Positions 18,821 through 27,800 of a stretch of 64,000 nucleotides of DNA are shown piece after piece; position 1 is the first letter of the stretch, and every line of letters starts with the position of its first letter. The translations under genes were made by a program, and so were the position numbers. Under the pieces are notes generated by a model. That model did not search any database. It saw only the letters and a program-made list of their open reading frames with translations, and was not told the DNA's origin. Source of the DNA: Pseudarcicella hirudinis (lineage in GTDB: Bacteria; Bacteroidota; Bacteroidia; Cytophagales; Spirosomataceae); contig NZ_FOXH01000019.1 of assembly GCF_900115665.1 (NCBI RefSeq), forward strand, positions 1-64,000, given 5' to 3'.

Positions 18821-19600
18821 ATGAAAGGTTCATTTCTTTGTATTATCACATTTGTCATTTTTGGATTAACTGCCTGTAATTCATCTGATTCAAGGCAGGA
18901 AGCGAAGAAGGATTCTATTCAGACGGGCAAAGATTCTTCCGGAACTGGAAATGTGGTTTCTCAGAAAAAGATTGAGAAATCGCTGTATTTGGAGGATGTA
19001 CTTACTTGTATAAATCTGGAAGGACTTGAAAAAAAATACGGTAAGGAGAATATCAAGAAAGAATCGAAAATTGAATCAGGAGAAGGCGTTTTTGAGGTAA
19101 CCAAGTTATTTCCTGATACAGAGAAAGAGGTTTTGATTTATTGGAAAATTAACGAAAAATTCAGGCAGATCGCTGACGCAATGGTGATGGTGAAATATGG
19201 CCGGGATGAAAAAGAGAGTTTTAGTAAAGAATGGGTTTCTAAATCAGGGATTCATCTGGGAATGAAACTTTCTGAAGTGGTGGCATTAAATCAAAAAGCT
19301 TTTACCATAACTGGTTTAGGCTGGGATTTAGGAGGTAGTGTAGTGAGCTGGGAGGGAGGCAAACTGGCCAATCAGAATCTACATGTACGCTTTAATGATT
19401 TCAGCGGAAATAACGGAGGATTGACAGAAGAGGAGTACAAACAAATAAGCGGAGAATTAGAATTTGATGTATCTCATCCTTCCCTTAAAAAACTGAATCC
19501 TGTAGTTGATCAGCTTTCTGTTTCTGCAAAAATTACGCTTGACCCGACTACCGGGAAAAAGATGGGGGCTGAAGTAGAGCGAAAGCAGATTAAAAGATAA
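18821..19600 (+). CDS. Putative lipoprotein of unknown function
   Basis: 259 aa beginning with a lipoprotein signal peptide (hydrophobic stretch, then L-T-A-C at about residues 16-19), followed by a polar S/D/K-rich linker and a mixed alpha/beta domain with motifs such as G-I-H-L-G-M-K-L-S-E-V, which resembles the short 'G-x-x-L-G-M' turns of secreted beta proteins. I do not recognise the family. It is likely anchored to the cell envelope. It is monocistronic, with a plausible own promoter and convergent to the next gene. Confidence 0.75.
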   Translation: MKGSFLCIITFVIFGLTACNSSDSRQEAKKDSIQTGKDSSGTGNVVSQKKIEKSLYLEDVLTCINLEGLEKKYGKENIKKESKIESGEGVFEVTKLFPDTEKEVLIYWKINEKFRQIADAMVMVKYGRDEKESFSKEWVSKSGIHLGMKLSEVVALNQKAFTITGLGWDLGGSVVSWEGGKLANQNLHVRFNDFSGNNGGLTEEEYKQISGELEFDVSHPSLKKLNPVVDQLSVSAKITLDPTTGKKMGAEVERKQIKR

Positions 19601-19669
19601 CATTATGAAATGCCATATTACTCTTTCCTGAGTTTATGGTACATCCGGACAATTACTTACCTTCCCTGT

Positions 19670-20611
19670 CTAAACTATGTTAATGGGCCTTTCTTCCTGA
19701 AAGGCTCTTATATTTTCAACAAGAGTATATACAATTCTTTGCCTTGCCTCAAAACTTATCCAGGCATTATGAGGTGTTATCAGGCAGTTTTTAGCAGAAA
19801 GTAATGGATTTGAGGCCTGAGGAGGCTCTGTTGAAAGTACATCCAGTGCAGCTCCGGCTATAATGCCTTCATTAAGTGCTTTGACCAGATCTGCTTCATT
19901 AATAAGCTGACCTCTGGAAGCATTAATCAGAAAAGCTCCTGCCTTCATAGAGGAAAGTAAACTCAGATTTACAAATTGGTTGTTTTCGGGAGTTAAAGGG
20001 CAATTGAGGGAAATAAAATCGCTTTGACTGAAAACAGCCTCAAGACTGGTATAATCGGCATAGGGGCTTTGTTTGGGTGTTCTGTTATGGAAAATAACCT
20101 TCATGCCGAAAGCATTGGCAATTTGAGCCGTTTTTTCTCCGATTTTGCCTAAACCGACAATACCCATAGTTTTTCCTGCCAGTTCAATAATCGGAGATAA
20201 GGAATACGACCAGTCACTTGCTGTTACCCATTCTCCCTTCGCTACACTTACGGCATTTTTACCAACATGATTGGATAATTCAAGTAGTAAAGCTATACTG
20301 TGCTGCGCAACAGAATCTGTTCCATAAGCCGGAACATTGCAAACAGTTACCTGTTGTCTGGCGGCCTGCATATCTATTACATTATAACCTGTAGCCGCTA
20401 CCGCAATTAATTTCAGATCAGGTAATTGACGAAGGGTCTCCCCGGAAAAAGGGACTTTATTTGTAATTACAATGCTTGCCTCTTTACAACGTTCCACAAT
20501 GTTTTCAACCGGAGTGCGGTCATAATAAACTACTTCCCCGAATTGATTGAAAATCTCATAGGAAAGGTCATTGGAATGAAGTGTATAGCCGTCAAGAATT
20601 ACAATTTTCAT
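19670..20611 (-). CDS. D-isomer-specific 2-hydroxyacid dehydrogenase
   Basis: 313 aa NAD(P)-dependent dehydrogenase. It contains the Rossmann motif VGLGKIGEKTAQIA, the substrate-binding block L-I-N-A-S-R-G with its catalytic Arg, the Glu-containing D-V-L-S-T-E-P-P, and the catalytic His in T-P-H-N-A-W. Similarity in layout is to glycerate/hydroxypyruvate reductases, but phosphoglycerate and lactate enzymes share the fold, so the substrate cannot be fixed. It is followed at higher coordinates by the MazG-like gene on the same strand, 29 bp apart, so they may be cotranscribed. Confidence 0.9.
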   Translation of the reverse strand: MKIVILDGYTLHSNDLSYEIFNQFGEVVYYDRTPVENIVERCKEASIVITNKVPFSGETLRQLPDLKLIAVAATGYNVIDMQAARQQVTVCNVPAYGTDSVAQHSIALLLELSNHVGKNAVSVAKGEWVTASDWSYSLSPIIELAGKTMGIVGLGKIGEKTAQIANAFGMKVIFHNRTPKQSPYADYTSLEAVFSQSDFISLNCPLTPENNQFVNLSLLSSMKAGAFLINASRGQLINEADLVKALNEGIIAGAALDVLSTEPPQASNPLLSAKNCLITPHNAWISFEARQRIVYTLVENIRAFQEERPINIV

Positions 20612-20640
20612 AGATTTTCGATGTTTTAGAGAAAACAGAC

Positions 20641-20967
20641 TTATTTCAGTTTTTCATTTTCCTGATGACGTGTAGCATCACGTCTGGTTTTCTTATCAAG
20701 ATTTTTCTGCAAAGCTTCTGTCAGATTTATACCTGTCTGATTAGCCAGGCAAATCAAGACAAACAATACGTCAGCCATTTCATCACCCAGGTCTTTGGCT
20801 TTATCAGATTCTTTTTCTGATTGTTCGCCATACCTGCGGGCAATAATTCTTGCCACTTCTCCTACTTCTTCGGTAAGCATAGCCATATTGGTAAGTTCAT
20901 TGAAATACCTTACGCCTACAGTTTTAATCCATTCATCTACTGTTTTCTGAGCTTGTTCAATGGTCAT
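20641..20967 (-). CDS. MazG-like nucleotide pyrophosphohydrolase
   Basis: 108 aa single-domain all-alpha NTP pyrophosphatase. The metal-binding motifs E-E-V-G-E and D-E-M-A-D-V are at the expected spacing. Enzymes of this family hydrolyse (non-canonical) NTPs to NMP and pyrophosphate and clean the nucleotide pool. It is the second gene of a run of minus-strand genes (membrane protein and dtd lie upstream). Confidence 0.9.
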   Translation of the reverse strand: MTIEQAQKTVDEWIKTVGVRYFNELTNMAMLTEEVGEVARIIARRYGEQSEKESDKAKDLGDEMADVLFVLICLANQTGINLTEALQKNLDKKTRRDATRHQENEKLK

Positions 20968-21015
20968 ATGTTGACAGATTTTGAAGATTCTTAATTATTT
21001 GCTGAGAAAACCCGC

Positions 21016-21336
21016 TTATTTCCCTTCAAGCGCTTTTCTGAAAAATGATCCCATAAAACCACCAAAAAGTACAGGCAGCGGAGAAATATAGGTTGAAAAC
21101 TGGTTGATGCCTGCTGCTTTGGGTTCAAAACCGGCTATCTGACCAATAAAATATCCCGCAAATATCCCGATTACAAATTGAAGCGCAGAAATCCAGCCTT
21201 TTTGAGGTTGTAAATAACCAAGACCTAATGAGAGTAATAAAACAACTAAAAGCGGAATATGAACAACATCGCTGTTAAGATTGGTATAAACAACGATTAT
21301 CGTAGCGAGAAGGGTTAAAAGGGTATTTCGTATCAT
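21016..21336 (-). CDS. Small membrane protein of unknown function
   Basis: 106 aa with three or four hydrophobic segments (about residues 4-22, 27-42, 50-68 and 83-98). I recognise no family. It begins 2 bp after the dtd stop codon, so it is almost certainly translated from the same mRNA as dtd. Confidence 0.75.
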   Translation of the reverse strand: MIRNTLLTLLATIIVVYTNLNSDVVHIPLLVVLLLSLGLGYLQPQKGWISALQFVIGIFAGYFIGQIAGFEPKAAGINQFSTYISPLPVLFGGFMGSFFRKALEGK

Positions 21337-21338
21337 GC

Positions 21339-21791
21339 CTAAATTCTATTCTTAGAGTCGATAATAATCGTAACCGGGCCATCATTGAGAAGGGAGACTT
21401 TCATATCTGCCCCGAATTCTCCGGTTTGTATGGTTTTTCCCAGATCACTTTCCAATTGAGTTATCATAGATTGATATAAAGGAATAGCAACTTCTGGCTT
21501 TGCTGCTTCCAGAAAACTAGGTCTGTTGCCTTTTTTCGTACTGGCATGAAGGGTAAACTGGCTAATCAGCAGGATGCTTCCTTCAGTTGCCAACAAATCC
21601 AGATTCATTTTTCCTTCTGAATCTGAAAATACCCTGAGTCCGATGATTTTCCTGGAAAGCCATTCGGTATCTTCCTGCGTGTCAAGGTGTGTGATGCCTA
21701 AAAGGATGAGAAAACCCTGCGAAATGGCTCCTTTTATTTCTCCATCAATCCTCACAGATGCTTCCGTTACTCTTTGAATGACTGCTATCAT
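21339..21791 (-). CDS. dtd: D-aminoacyl-tRNA deacylase
   Basis: 150 aa when started at ATG 21791. A longer frame to 21839 only adds a translation of the CATAG repeat and breaks the family's usual M-x-x-V-I-Q-R-V start. Signature motifs are S-Q-F-T-L (catalytic Thr region) and the proline motif N-D-G-P-V-T-I; the R-P-S-F block is also present. The enzyme removes D-amino acids mischarged on tRNA. Head of a minus-strand run: dtd, membrane protein, MazG-like, possibly the dehydrogenase. Confidence 0.95.
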   Translation of the reverse strand: MIAVIQRVTEASVRIDGEIKGAISQGFLILLGITHLDTQEDTEWLSRKIIGLRVFSDSEGKMNLDLLATEGSILLISQFTLHASTKKGNRPSFLEAAKPEVAIPLYQSMITQLESDLGKTIQTGEFGADMKVSLLNDGPVTIIIDSKNRI

Positions 21792-21814
21792 ATTTGTTTT
21801 ATTGTAACTCCATT

Positions 21815-21970
21815 GTAACCACATAGGAACATAGATCACATAGAGATAAAATTAGTGTACCGAATTGCAACCTCATAGGAATATTGATTACAGATTACGT
21901 AGAATATAACCACATAGACATATAGGGCATATAGATATAGAATGTAACCATATAGACTCATAGAAATAAA
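21815..21970. repeat. Degenerate CATAG tandem repeat between dtd and mgtE
   Basis: About four imperfect units of 28-39 bp starting near 21815, 21866, 21905 and 21943. Each begins with (T/C)AACC(A/T)(C/T)ATAG and contains further (C/T)ATAG cores at about 9-10-bp steps. The array fills nearly the whole gap between dtd and mgtE (21792-21986). It is non-coding. Function unknown. Confidence 0.85.
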
Positions 21971-21986
21971 CTCTTGTGTTTCATTT

Positions 21987-23363
21987 CTAGAACATATTTT
22001 TCAGAATATGGGCAATGTAAAAATATACTCCATAACCAACCAGGTCGTTTGCGGTGGTAATAAACGGACCGGAGGCTACGGCCGGATTTATTTTAGTTTT
22101 TGAAAGAAATATCGGTGTAACGGTTCCCATGAAAGAGGCCAGGAGGATTACTGAAACCAGTGATAATGAGACGATTGTACATATTTTCAATTCATTCCCT
22201 ACCAATAAATTAATCAGAAAAACCAGACCCGAACTCAATATACCATTCATCAAAGCTACTTTGAATGTTTTGACTAATCTTTCAGAAAAGCTGATACTTA
22301 AACCTGATTTATCGGCAAGACTTTGAACCATCAGTGAGGAAGACTGGATTCCGGCATTTCCTCCTGTAGAACCGACAATCGGAATAAAAGCTGCCAGAAT
22401 CGGGTAGAGTGCAATATCTTTGTCGAAAAACTGAATAAATTCTGCGCCAAGTAAACTGCCGCCCATTCCAATCAATAACCAGGGAAGACGGGAACGTACT
22501 AACTTCCAGACAGAGTCATCTTCCTCAACATCTTCTGAAATACCCGTCATGGCCTGCACATCTACAATGGCCTGCTCTTTAATAAAATCTACCACGTCAT
22601 CAATGGTAATTCTTCCCAGTAATCGTCCCTGAATATTCACAACCGGAATGGCTTCCAGGTCATATTTCTGCATAATATCGGCTACTTCCTCACCTTTCAT
22701 GTAAGTTTGAACGGAGACAATATCAGGTTCGTAAACATCTGAAATCTTAGAGCCACGTTTGGCAAGAATGATTTTTTTCAGGGAAACTGTTCCCAGCAAA
22801 ATGCCGTCATCATCAACTACATATACGGAATACACTTTTTCCACATCCTCAGCCTGCCTCCTGATTTCTTCCACACATTCTGTTACAGTCTGTTTTACAT
22901 TAATTTTGACAAGCTCCTTTTGCATCAGACCACCCGCACAATCCTCGTCATAATGCATAAGATCGATAATAAACCGGGCTTGTTCACGATCCTTCAGCAG
23001 TGCAATGACTTCCTCTCTGATTTTAACAGGCTGTTCGTTAATAATATCAACCGCATCATCAGAGTCCAGAATATTGATGTACTCAGCAATTTCCGCAGAA
23101 GAGAAGTTTTTAAGAAGCTTTTTCCGCTCATCAGAATCAAGATCAGATAAAATTTCGGCAGTTACTTTGGTATCAAGCAAACTGACTACATAGTGCGCTT
23201 CTTCTCCTGATAATTCATAAAGAATGGAAGTAATATCAGCCGAATATAATTCTTCCATCTCAGCCTTAATCAAATCATGATTTTCCTCAAGAATTGCTGA
23301 CTGAATTTTTTCTATATACTCTTTGGTTAATTCAAACGGTAAGTGTTGATTTGATACTTCCAT
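21987..23363 (-). CDS. mgtE: Magnesium transporter MgtE
   Basis: 458 aa: an N-terminal MgtE superhelical domain (about 15-130), two CBS domains (about 135-255), then five predicted membrane helices. The pore-associated motif V-G-S-T-G-G-N-A-G-I-Q-S-S is present, and the acidic residues of the cytosolic Mg2+-sensing part are plentiful. In known MgtE the cytosolic domains close the channel when Mg2+ is high. It has its own promoter-like box just upstream and is separated from dtd by the CATAG repeat. Confidence 0.96.
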   Translation of the reverse strand: MEVSNQHLPFELTKEYIEKIQSAILEENHDLIKAEMEELYSADITSILYELSGEEAHYVVSLLDTKVTAEILSDLDSDERKKLLKNFSSAEIAEYINILDSDDAVDIINEQPVKIREEVIALLKDREQARFIIDLMHYDEDCAGGLMQKELVKINVKQTVTECVEEIRRQAEDVEKVYSVYVVDDDGILLGTVSLKKIILAKRGSKISDVYEPDIVSVQTYMKGEEVADIMQKYDLEAIPVVNIQGRLLGRITIDDVVDFIKEQAIVDVQAMTGISEDVEEDDSVWKLVRSRLPWLLIGMGGSLLGAEFIQFFDKDIALYPILAAFIPIVGSTGGNAGIQSSSLMVQSLADKSGLSISFSERLVKTFKVALMNGILSSGLVFLINLLVGNELKICTIVSLSLVSVILLASFMGTVTPIFLSKTKINPAVASGPFITTANDLVGYGVYFYIAHILKNMF

Positions 23364-23384
23364 CGACCGATTTCTTTTAATTTA

Positions 23385-23392
23385 CAAAAATA
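23385..23392 (-). promoter_or_regulatory. Candidate -7 box of mgtE
   Basis: On the minus strand the bases read TATTTTTG, matching TAnnTTTG, 22 bp before the ATG. A TTG 25 bp further upstream is at a slightly long distance. Confidence 0.4.
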
Positions 23393-23474
23393 AGTTTTGA
23401 GATAATACTTTGTAACTCAAGGGTTAATTTGCCGGCAATAACAGCCAGTCAATCAAGAAATCAAGTGGTTTGTC

Positions 23475-24281
23475 CTACTCTTCTTCAGGCTCTTCTATCT
23501 CCGAAATGGCCTGATCCGGAACATTGGCAGCCATATTTGTCAGGATGATAAAGTCCTGTACACCAAGCTGTTCAGCTCTTTTGTCCATCAGTGGATTATC
23601 CGGTAATCCTAAAGCACGAAGTGCATTTCTCAAAGTTTTTCTTCTTTGATTAAAGCCCATTTTTACGACCTGAATAAATTTCTTTTCATCGCAGCCCAAA
23701 TCAGAGATATTATTTCTCTTCAGGCGGATTACACCGGAGTTGACTTTCGGAGGAGGATCGAAAACATGAGGGCCTAAAGAAAAAGAATATTCTATGTCAT
23801 AAAATGCCTGTAATAAAACGCTCAGAATGCCATAATCTTTGTTACCTGGCTTTGAGGCAATTCTTACCGCTACTTCTTTCTGAAGCATACAGACAACCTC
23901 CGGAACGAGATCTTTATTCTCAAGTACTTTAAAGAAAATCTGTGAGGAAATATTGTAAGGGAAATTCCCGACAATTCCGAAAGTTTTCCCTCCGAAAAGT
24001 GTAGTCAGGTCCAATTTTAAAAAATCCGCTGAAAAAATCCTTTCTCTTAATTGCGGATAGAATTTATTAAGATATTCAACTGATTCACGATCCAGTTCAA
24101 CTACAGAAGTGGTATATTCTTTATGTTCCAGTAAAAATTGGGTTAAAACACCCATTCCAGGGCCAATTTCCAGAACATCATCATAGCCGCCATGACGGGA
24201 CATCAACTCCACAATCCTATGGGCTGCATCAAGATCCCGCAAAAAATGCTGACCCAGACTTTTCTTTGCTCTTACTTTCAA
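23475..24281 (-). CDS. rsmA: 16S rRNA dimethyladenosine transferase
   Basis: 268 aa. Shows the family start KKSLGQHFL, the SAM motif EIGPGMGVLT, the catalytic GNFPYNISSQI and the C-terminal QRRKTLRNAL helix. The enzyme dimethylates two adjacent adenosines near the 3' end of 16S rRNA during 30S assembly. The C-terminus ends with an acidic EEPEEE tail. It is divergent from the NTF2-like gene across 125 bp that contains a perfect palindrome. Confidence 0.97.
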   Translation of the reverse strand: MKVRAKKSLGQHFLRDLDAAHRIVELMSRHGGYDDVLEIGPGMGVLTQFLLEHKEYTTSVVELDRESVEYLNKFYPQLRERIFSADFLKLDLTTLFGGKTFGIVGNFPYNISSQIFFKVLENKDLVPEVVCMLQKEVAVRIASKPGNKDYGILSVLLQAFYDIEYSFSLGPHVFDPPPKVNSGVIRLKRNNISDLGCDEKKFIQVVKMGFNQRRKTLRNALRALGLPDNPLMDKRAEQLGVQDFIILTNMAANVPDQAISEIEEPEEE

Positions 24282-24299
24282 ACAGTTTATCCGGTTAAA

Positions 24300-24319
24300 G
24301 TTACTTCAGCTGAAGTAAC
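24300..24319. promoter_or_regulatory. Perfect 20-bp palindrome in a divergent promoter region
   Basis: GTTACTTCAGCTGAAGTAAC is fully self-complementary and lies 19 bp upstream of rsmA and about 107 bp upstream of the NTF2-like start. A palindrome without loop is better explained as a dimeric protein binding site than as a terminator. The binding factor is unknown. Confidence 0.6.
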
Positions 24320-24343
24320 CATAATGAGTACTTATTTTTGATA

Positions 24344-24377
24344 CCTTAAAATTACCTCAAATTTTGTACTTTTAAGG
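24344..24377. promoter_or_regulatory. Inverted repeat upstream of the NTF2-like gene
   Basis: CCTTAAAA (24344-24351) and TTTTAAGG (24370-24377) are 18 bp apart, 29 bp before the preferred start. AT-rich and only 8 bp per arm, so chance is possible. Confidence 0.3.
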
Positions 24378-24406
24378 CATAAATGCTCATTAGAAAGGTA
24401 AATTTA

Positions 24407-24790
24407 ATGAATGAGAGACTTTCAGAAGTAGTTGGCAGATACCTAACATTGCTTGAAAGCAGAGAAAACCTGTTGGTAATAGAGCAGTTTTATGCTGATG
24501 AGATTATTCAGTACGAGAATTATGAAGAGCCGATTACAGGTAAAAAGCATTGTTTTGACCTCGAATGTGATAACCTACGGAAAGTAAACCGGGTCAAAAC
24601 ACAGATAAAGTCGGTATGTATAGATGAAAGCAGCGGGCTTGTGACGGGAGAAATAAAGATTGTATTTGAAAATAAGCAAAAAGGTTTGAAATTACTGGAA
24701 GAAGCATTTGTTCAGCAATGGTCTGAGGGAAAAATTATCAGTCAGAAATTTTACTATCAGGAAATCAGGGAGGCGGAGGGAGAAATTTGA
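24407..24790 (+). CDS. SnoaL/NTF2-like small protein
   Basis: 127 aa from ATG 24407 (an upstream ATG at 24383 would add eight residues). The pattern L-x-x-Y-L-x-x-L-E at the start, then a conserved F-Y-A-D-E-I and repeated long beta strands ending W-S-E-G-K-I-x-x-x-x-F-Y-Y, matches the cone-shaped SnoaL/NTF2-like fold used for small-ligand binding or as an enzyme. The sensor kinase gene starts 33 bp downstream on the same strand, so the two are probably cotranscribed; a ligand-binding helper of the kinase is one possibility. Confidence 0.75.
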   Translation: MNERLSEVVGRYLTLLESRENLLVIEQFYADEIIQYENYEEPITGKKHCFDLECDNLRKVNRVKTQIKSVCIDESSGLVTGEIKIVFENKQKGLKLLEEAFVQQWSEGKIISQKFYYQEIREAEGEI

Positions 24791-24822
24791 TTTTTCATTT
24801 TGAGAAAATTTATGTTAAAAAT

Positions 24823-27800
24823 ATGCGCTGGTCACATAAATCCAAAGAACAATTAATCACAGAGATTCGCCATTTGAAGAAAGAGCTTGCGGTGCTTGAA
24901 AACAATGATAAAGCGAATTTTTTTACGCCGAAGGCTGGTTTCGATATTGCTAAAACTGTCGAAAGCCTGAATCTGGTAGGGCTTATTCTGGAAGCTGACG
25001 GGAATATCGTATTTTGTAATACATTTACCGAAAAAGCACTGGGTTGGACGGCAGAAGAATTGGTGGGACAGAATTTCTTCGATGTACTTGTTCCGCCTTC
25101 TCAGCGGGAGCAAAGGCTTGATGCCTTTAAAACTGCTATGGAAAACGGAGGTATTTTCGGAACCAAAGAGCGCACATTACTGGCTAAAAATGGACAGACA
25201 CGTTATATTGAACTGAATTCAACCATTTTTAACAGTGCCGGAGAAGATCAGTATCTTACCATTATCGGTGAAGATGTAACAGAAAGAAGAAAAGTTTCAG
25301 AAGCACTGACACGCTCCAATTCTCAGCTACAGGATTTAGTAAATAATACCTCCGATTTAGTGCAGATCATCAGCATTTCCGGTCGTTTCCTGTATGTAAA
25401 CAAATCATGGCAGGAAAGTATGGGGTATCAGTCGGATGAACTGACCTCTTTAAAACTGAAAGATGTACTTCACCCGGATTTTGCGGAGGATACACTTCAT
25501 AAACTGGAAAGAGTTAAAAACGGAGAAAAAATACCGGATTTTGAAACCGTTTTCAGAAGAAAAGACGGAAGACGGCTCTATCTTTCCGGTTCGGTAAACT
25601 GCCGTTTTGAAAAAGATGTTCCGACTGCTTTTCGTTGTATTTTCCACAACTCTACTGCAAAAGTGAGAGCGGAAAGAGCGACGAAACTCTATTCAAGTAT
25701 TGCACAAACAACTATTAATTCTACTAACCTCGATAATCTTTATGAGAATATTCATAAGGAACTGGGAGAAGTAATTGATGTGAAAAACTTCTTTATTGCG
25801 CAATACGACCCTGCCAAAAGCTTCCTGTATTTCCCATATTACATAGATGAATATTTTGACAGCAGGGTGCATTTTACAAAACGTAAACTGGGGAATGGTC
25901 TGACAGAATATGCGATTATGGCTAATCAGCCTTTGATTTTGCAGGATGTTGATATACAAAGACTTGCTGAGGAAAAGAAGATTTATTTGTACGGTGTGGT
26001 TCCTAAAGTGATGCTCTGTGTTCCGTTGAGGATTGGCGACAGGGTTACCGGAATTATCGGGGTGAAATCATATGAAAGGACAAATAAATACGAGCGAAAA
26101 GATTTGGAACTGCTCGACTTTATTTCCAGACAGGTTGCGCTGGCAATTGAACGTAAGCAGGCAGAAGAAGCTCTGGCACGTGAAACGGCTCGTTTGAATG
26201 CTATTTTTGAGGGAAGCTCGCACCTGATGTGGTCTGTCAACCGTAAAATGCTGCTTACTTCCTTCAATCAGGAATACAGTAACCTGCTGGCTAGTCAGAT
26301 AAATGTGAGGCCACAGCTGACACTAAGTACAGAAAGTATGGGTTTCAGAATGCTTTCGGCACCGGACAGAAGGATTTTGGAGGAGAAATATAAACAGGCT
26401 TTCAAGGGTTTCCAGCAACATTTTGAACTTCAGCTTGAAACAGCACTAGGAGATGAGAAATGGGTAGAAATTTACCTGAACCCGATTTTGCTGAATAATG
26501 ATGTAATTGAAGAAGTTTCAGGGATAGGCAGGGATATTACAGACCTGAAGAAATATCAGCAGGATATTGTAAAAGCCAAAGATGAAGCCGAACGCTCGTT
26601 GAAAGTGAAAGAACGTTTTCTGGCCAATATGAGCCATGAAATCCGGACACCGATGAATGGGGTAATAGGAATGATTGATTTGCTCAATGATACACCATTG
26701 GATATTGAGCAGAAAGATTATGTTCAAACGATCAAGAAATCTTCTGAAACGTTGCTTCATATTTTGAATGATATCCTTGACCTGGCTAAAATTGAGGCCG
26801 GGAAAATGGTTTTACATGAAGCCCCTTTGGTTTTCAGAGATCTTTTTGACCGTTTACTGGCACTGTTCTCTCAGATTGCTGCCAATAAAAGGAATAAAAT
26901 CGTCTGCGAATTTGGGGAGAATTTACCTGAATTTGTCATTGCAGATGAAACCCGCCTGCTTCAGATTTTATCTAACCTGACATCGAATGCCCTGAAATTC
27001 ACGGAGAACGGGGTTGTGAGGATAAAGATCAATCTGTTAGAAAAAAGAGGGAAATTCAACCGTTTGAAAGTAGAGGTATTAGATTCCGGCATCGGAATTA
27101 CCAGAGAAAATCTGGCGATTCTGTTTAATGCTTTTCAGCAGGTTGATAATTCTACAACAAAAACTTTTGGCGGAACTGGTCTTGGTCTGGCTATTTCAAA
27201 AGAACTTTGCCGTCTGATGAAGGGAGAAATAGGCGTGGAGTCGGAATTGGGAGAAGGAAGTAATTTCTGGTTTACGGTAGAGTTGAAGCAGACAGATATC
27301 AGTCCTTCGATGATGATCAGAAATAATGATGAATTCCATATCGTAGATCATTTCAAAAATTATCAGCCGCATTTACTTTTGGTGGATGATAATGCTACTA
27401 ACCGTAAAGTCGCCAGTCAGATTTTAATCAAAGCAGGCTGTAAAGTAATCACAGCTGATAGCGGTATGAAAGCCATTGAATTGGTAAAAAGTTCTGTAAA
27501 TGAACGTTTTGATTTGATTCTGATGGATATTCAAATGCCTGAAATGGATGGGATTGAGACGACAAAGAGACTCAGAGAGATGGAAGGTGCAGGACTGCCT
27601 CCTGTAGTTGCAATGACGGCTTATGCGATGAAAGAGGACAGAGACAGATTCTTATCGAACGGAATGAACGATTATATTTCCAAGCCGATCCGTGCGGAGA
27701 ATCTGGTGAGAAAAGTAAAAGAATGGGTTGATAAAAAGCTTTCAGTGAAGACAGTAACTTCGGTTTCGGATCAGGAAAAACCCAAAAGTGAGGAAAACCT

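Noticed and set aside
21792-21839. Extended N-terminus of Dtd
   Set aside because: It translates the CATAG repeat region, and the known start motif begins at 21791.
24787-24822. Extended N-terminus of the hybrid kinase from TTG 24787
   Set aside because: The start would overlap the previous gene's stop and adds a non-conserved leader; ATG 24823 fits better.
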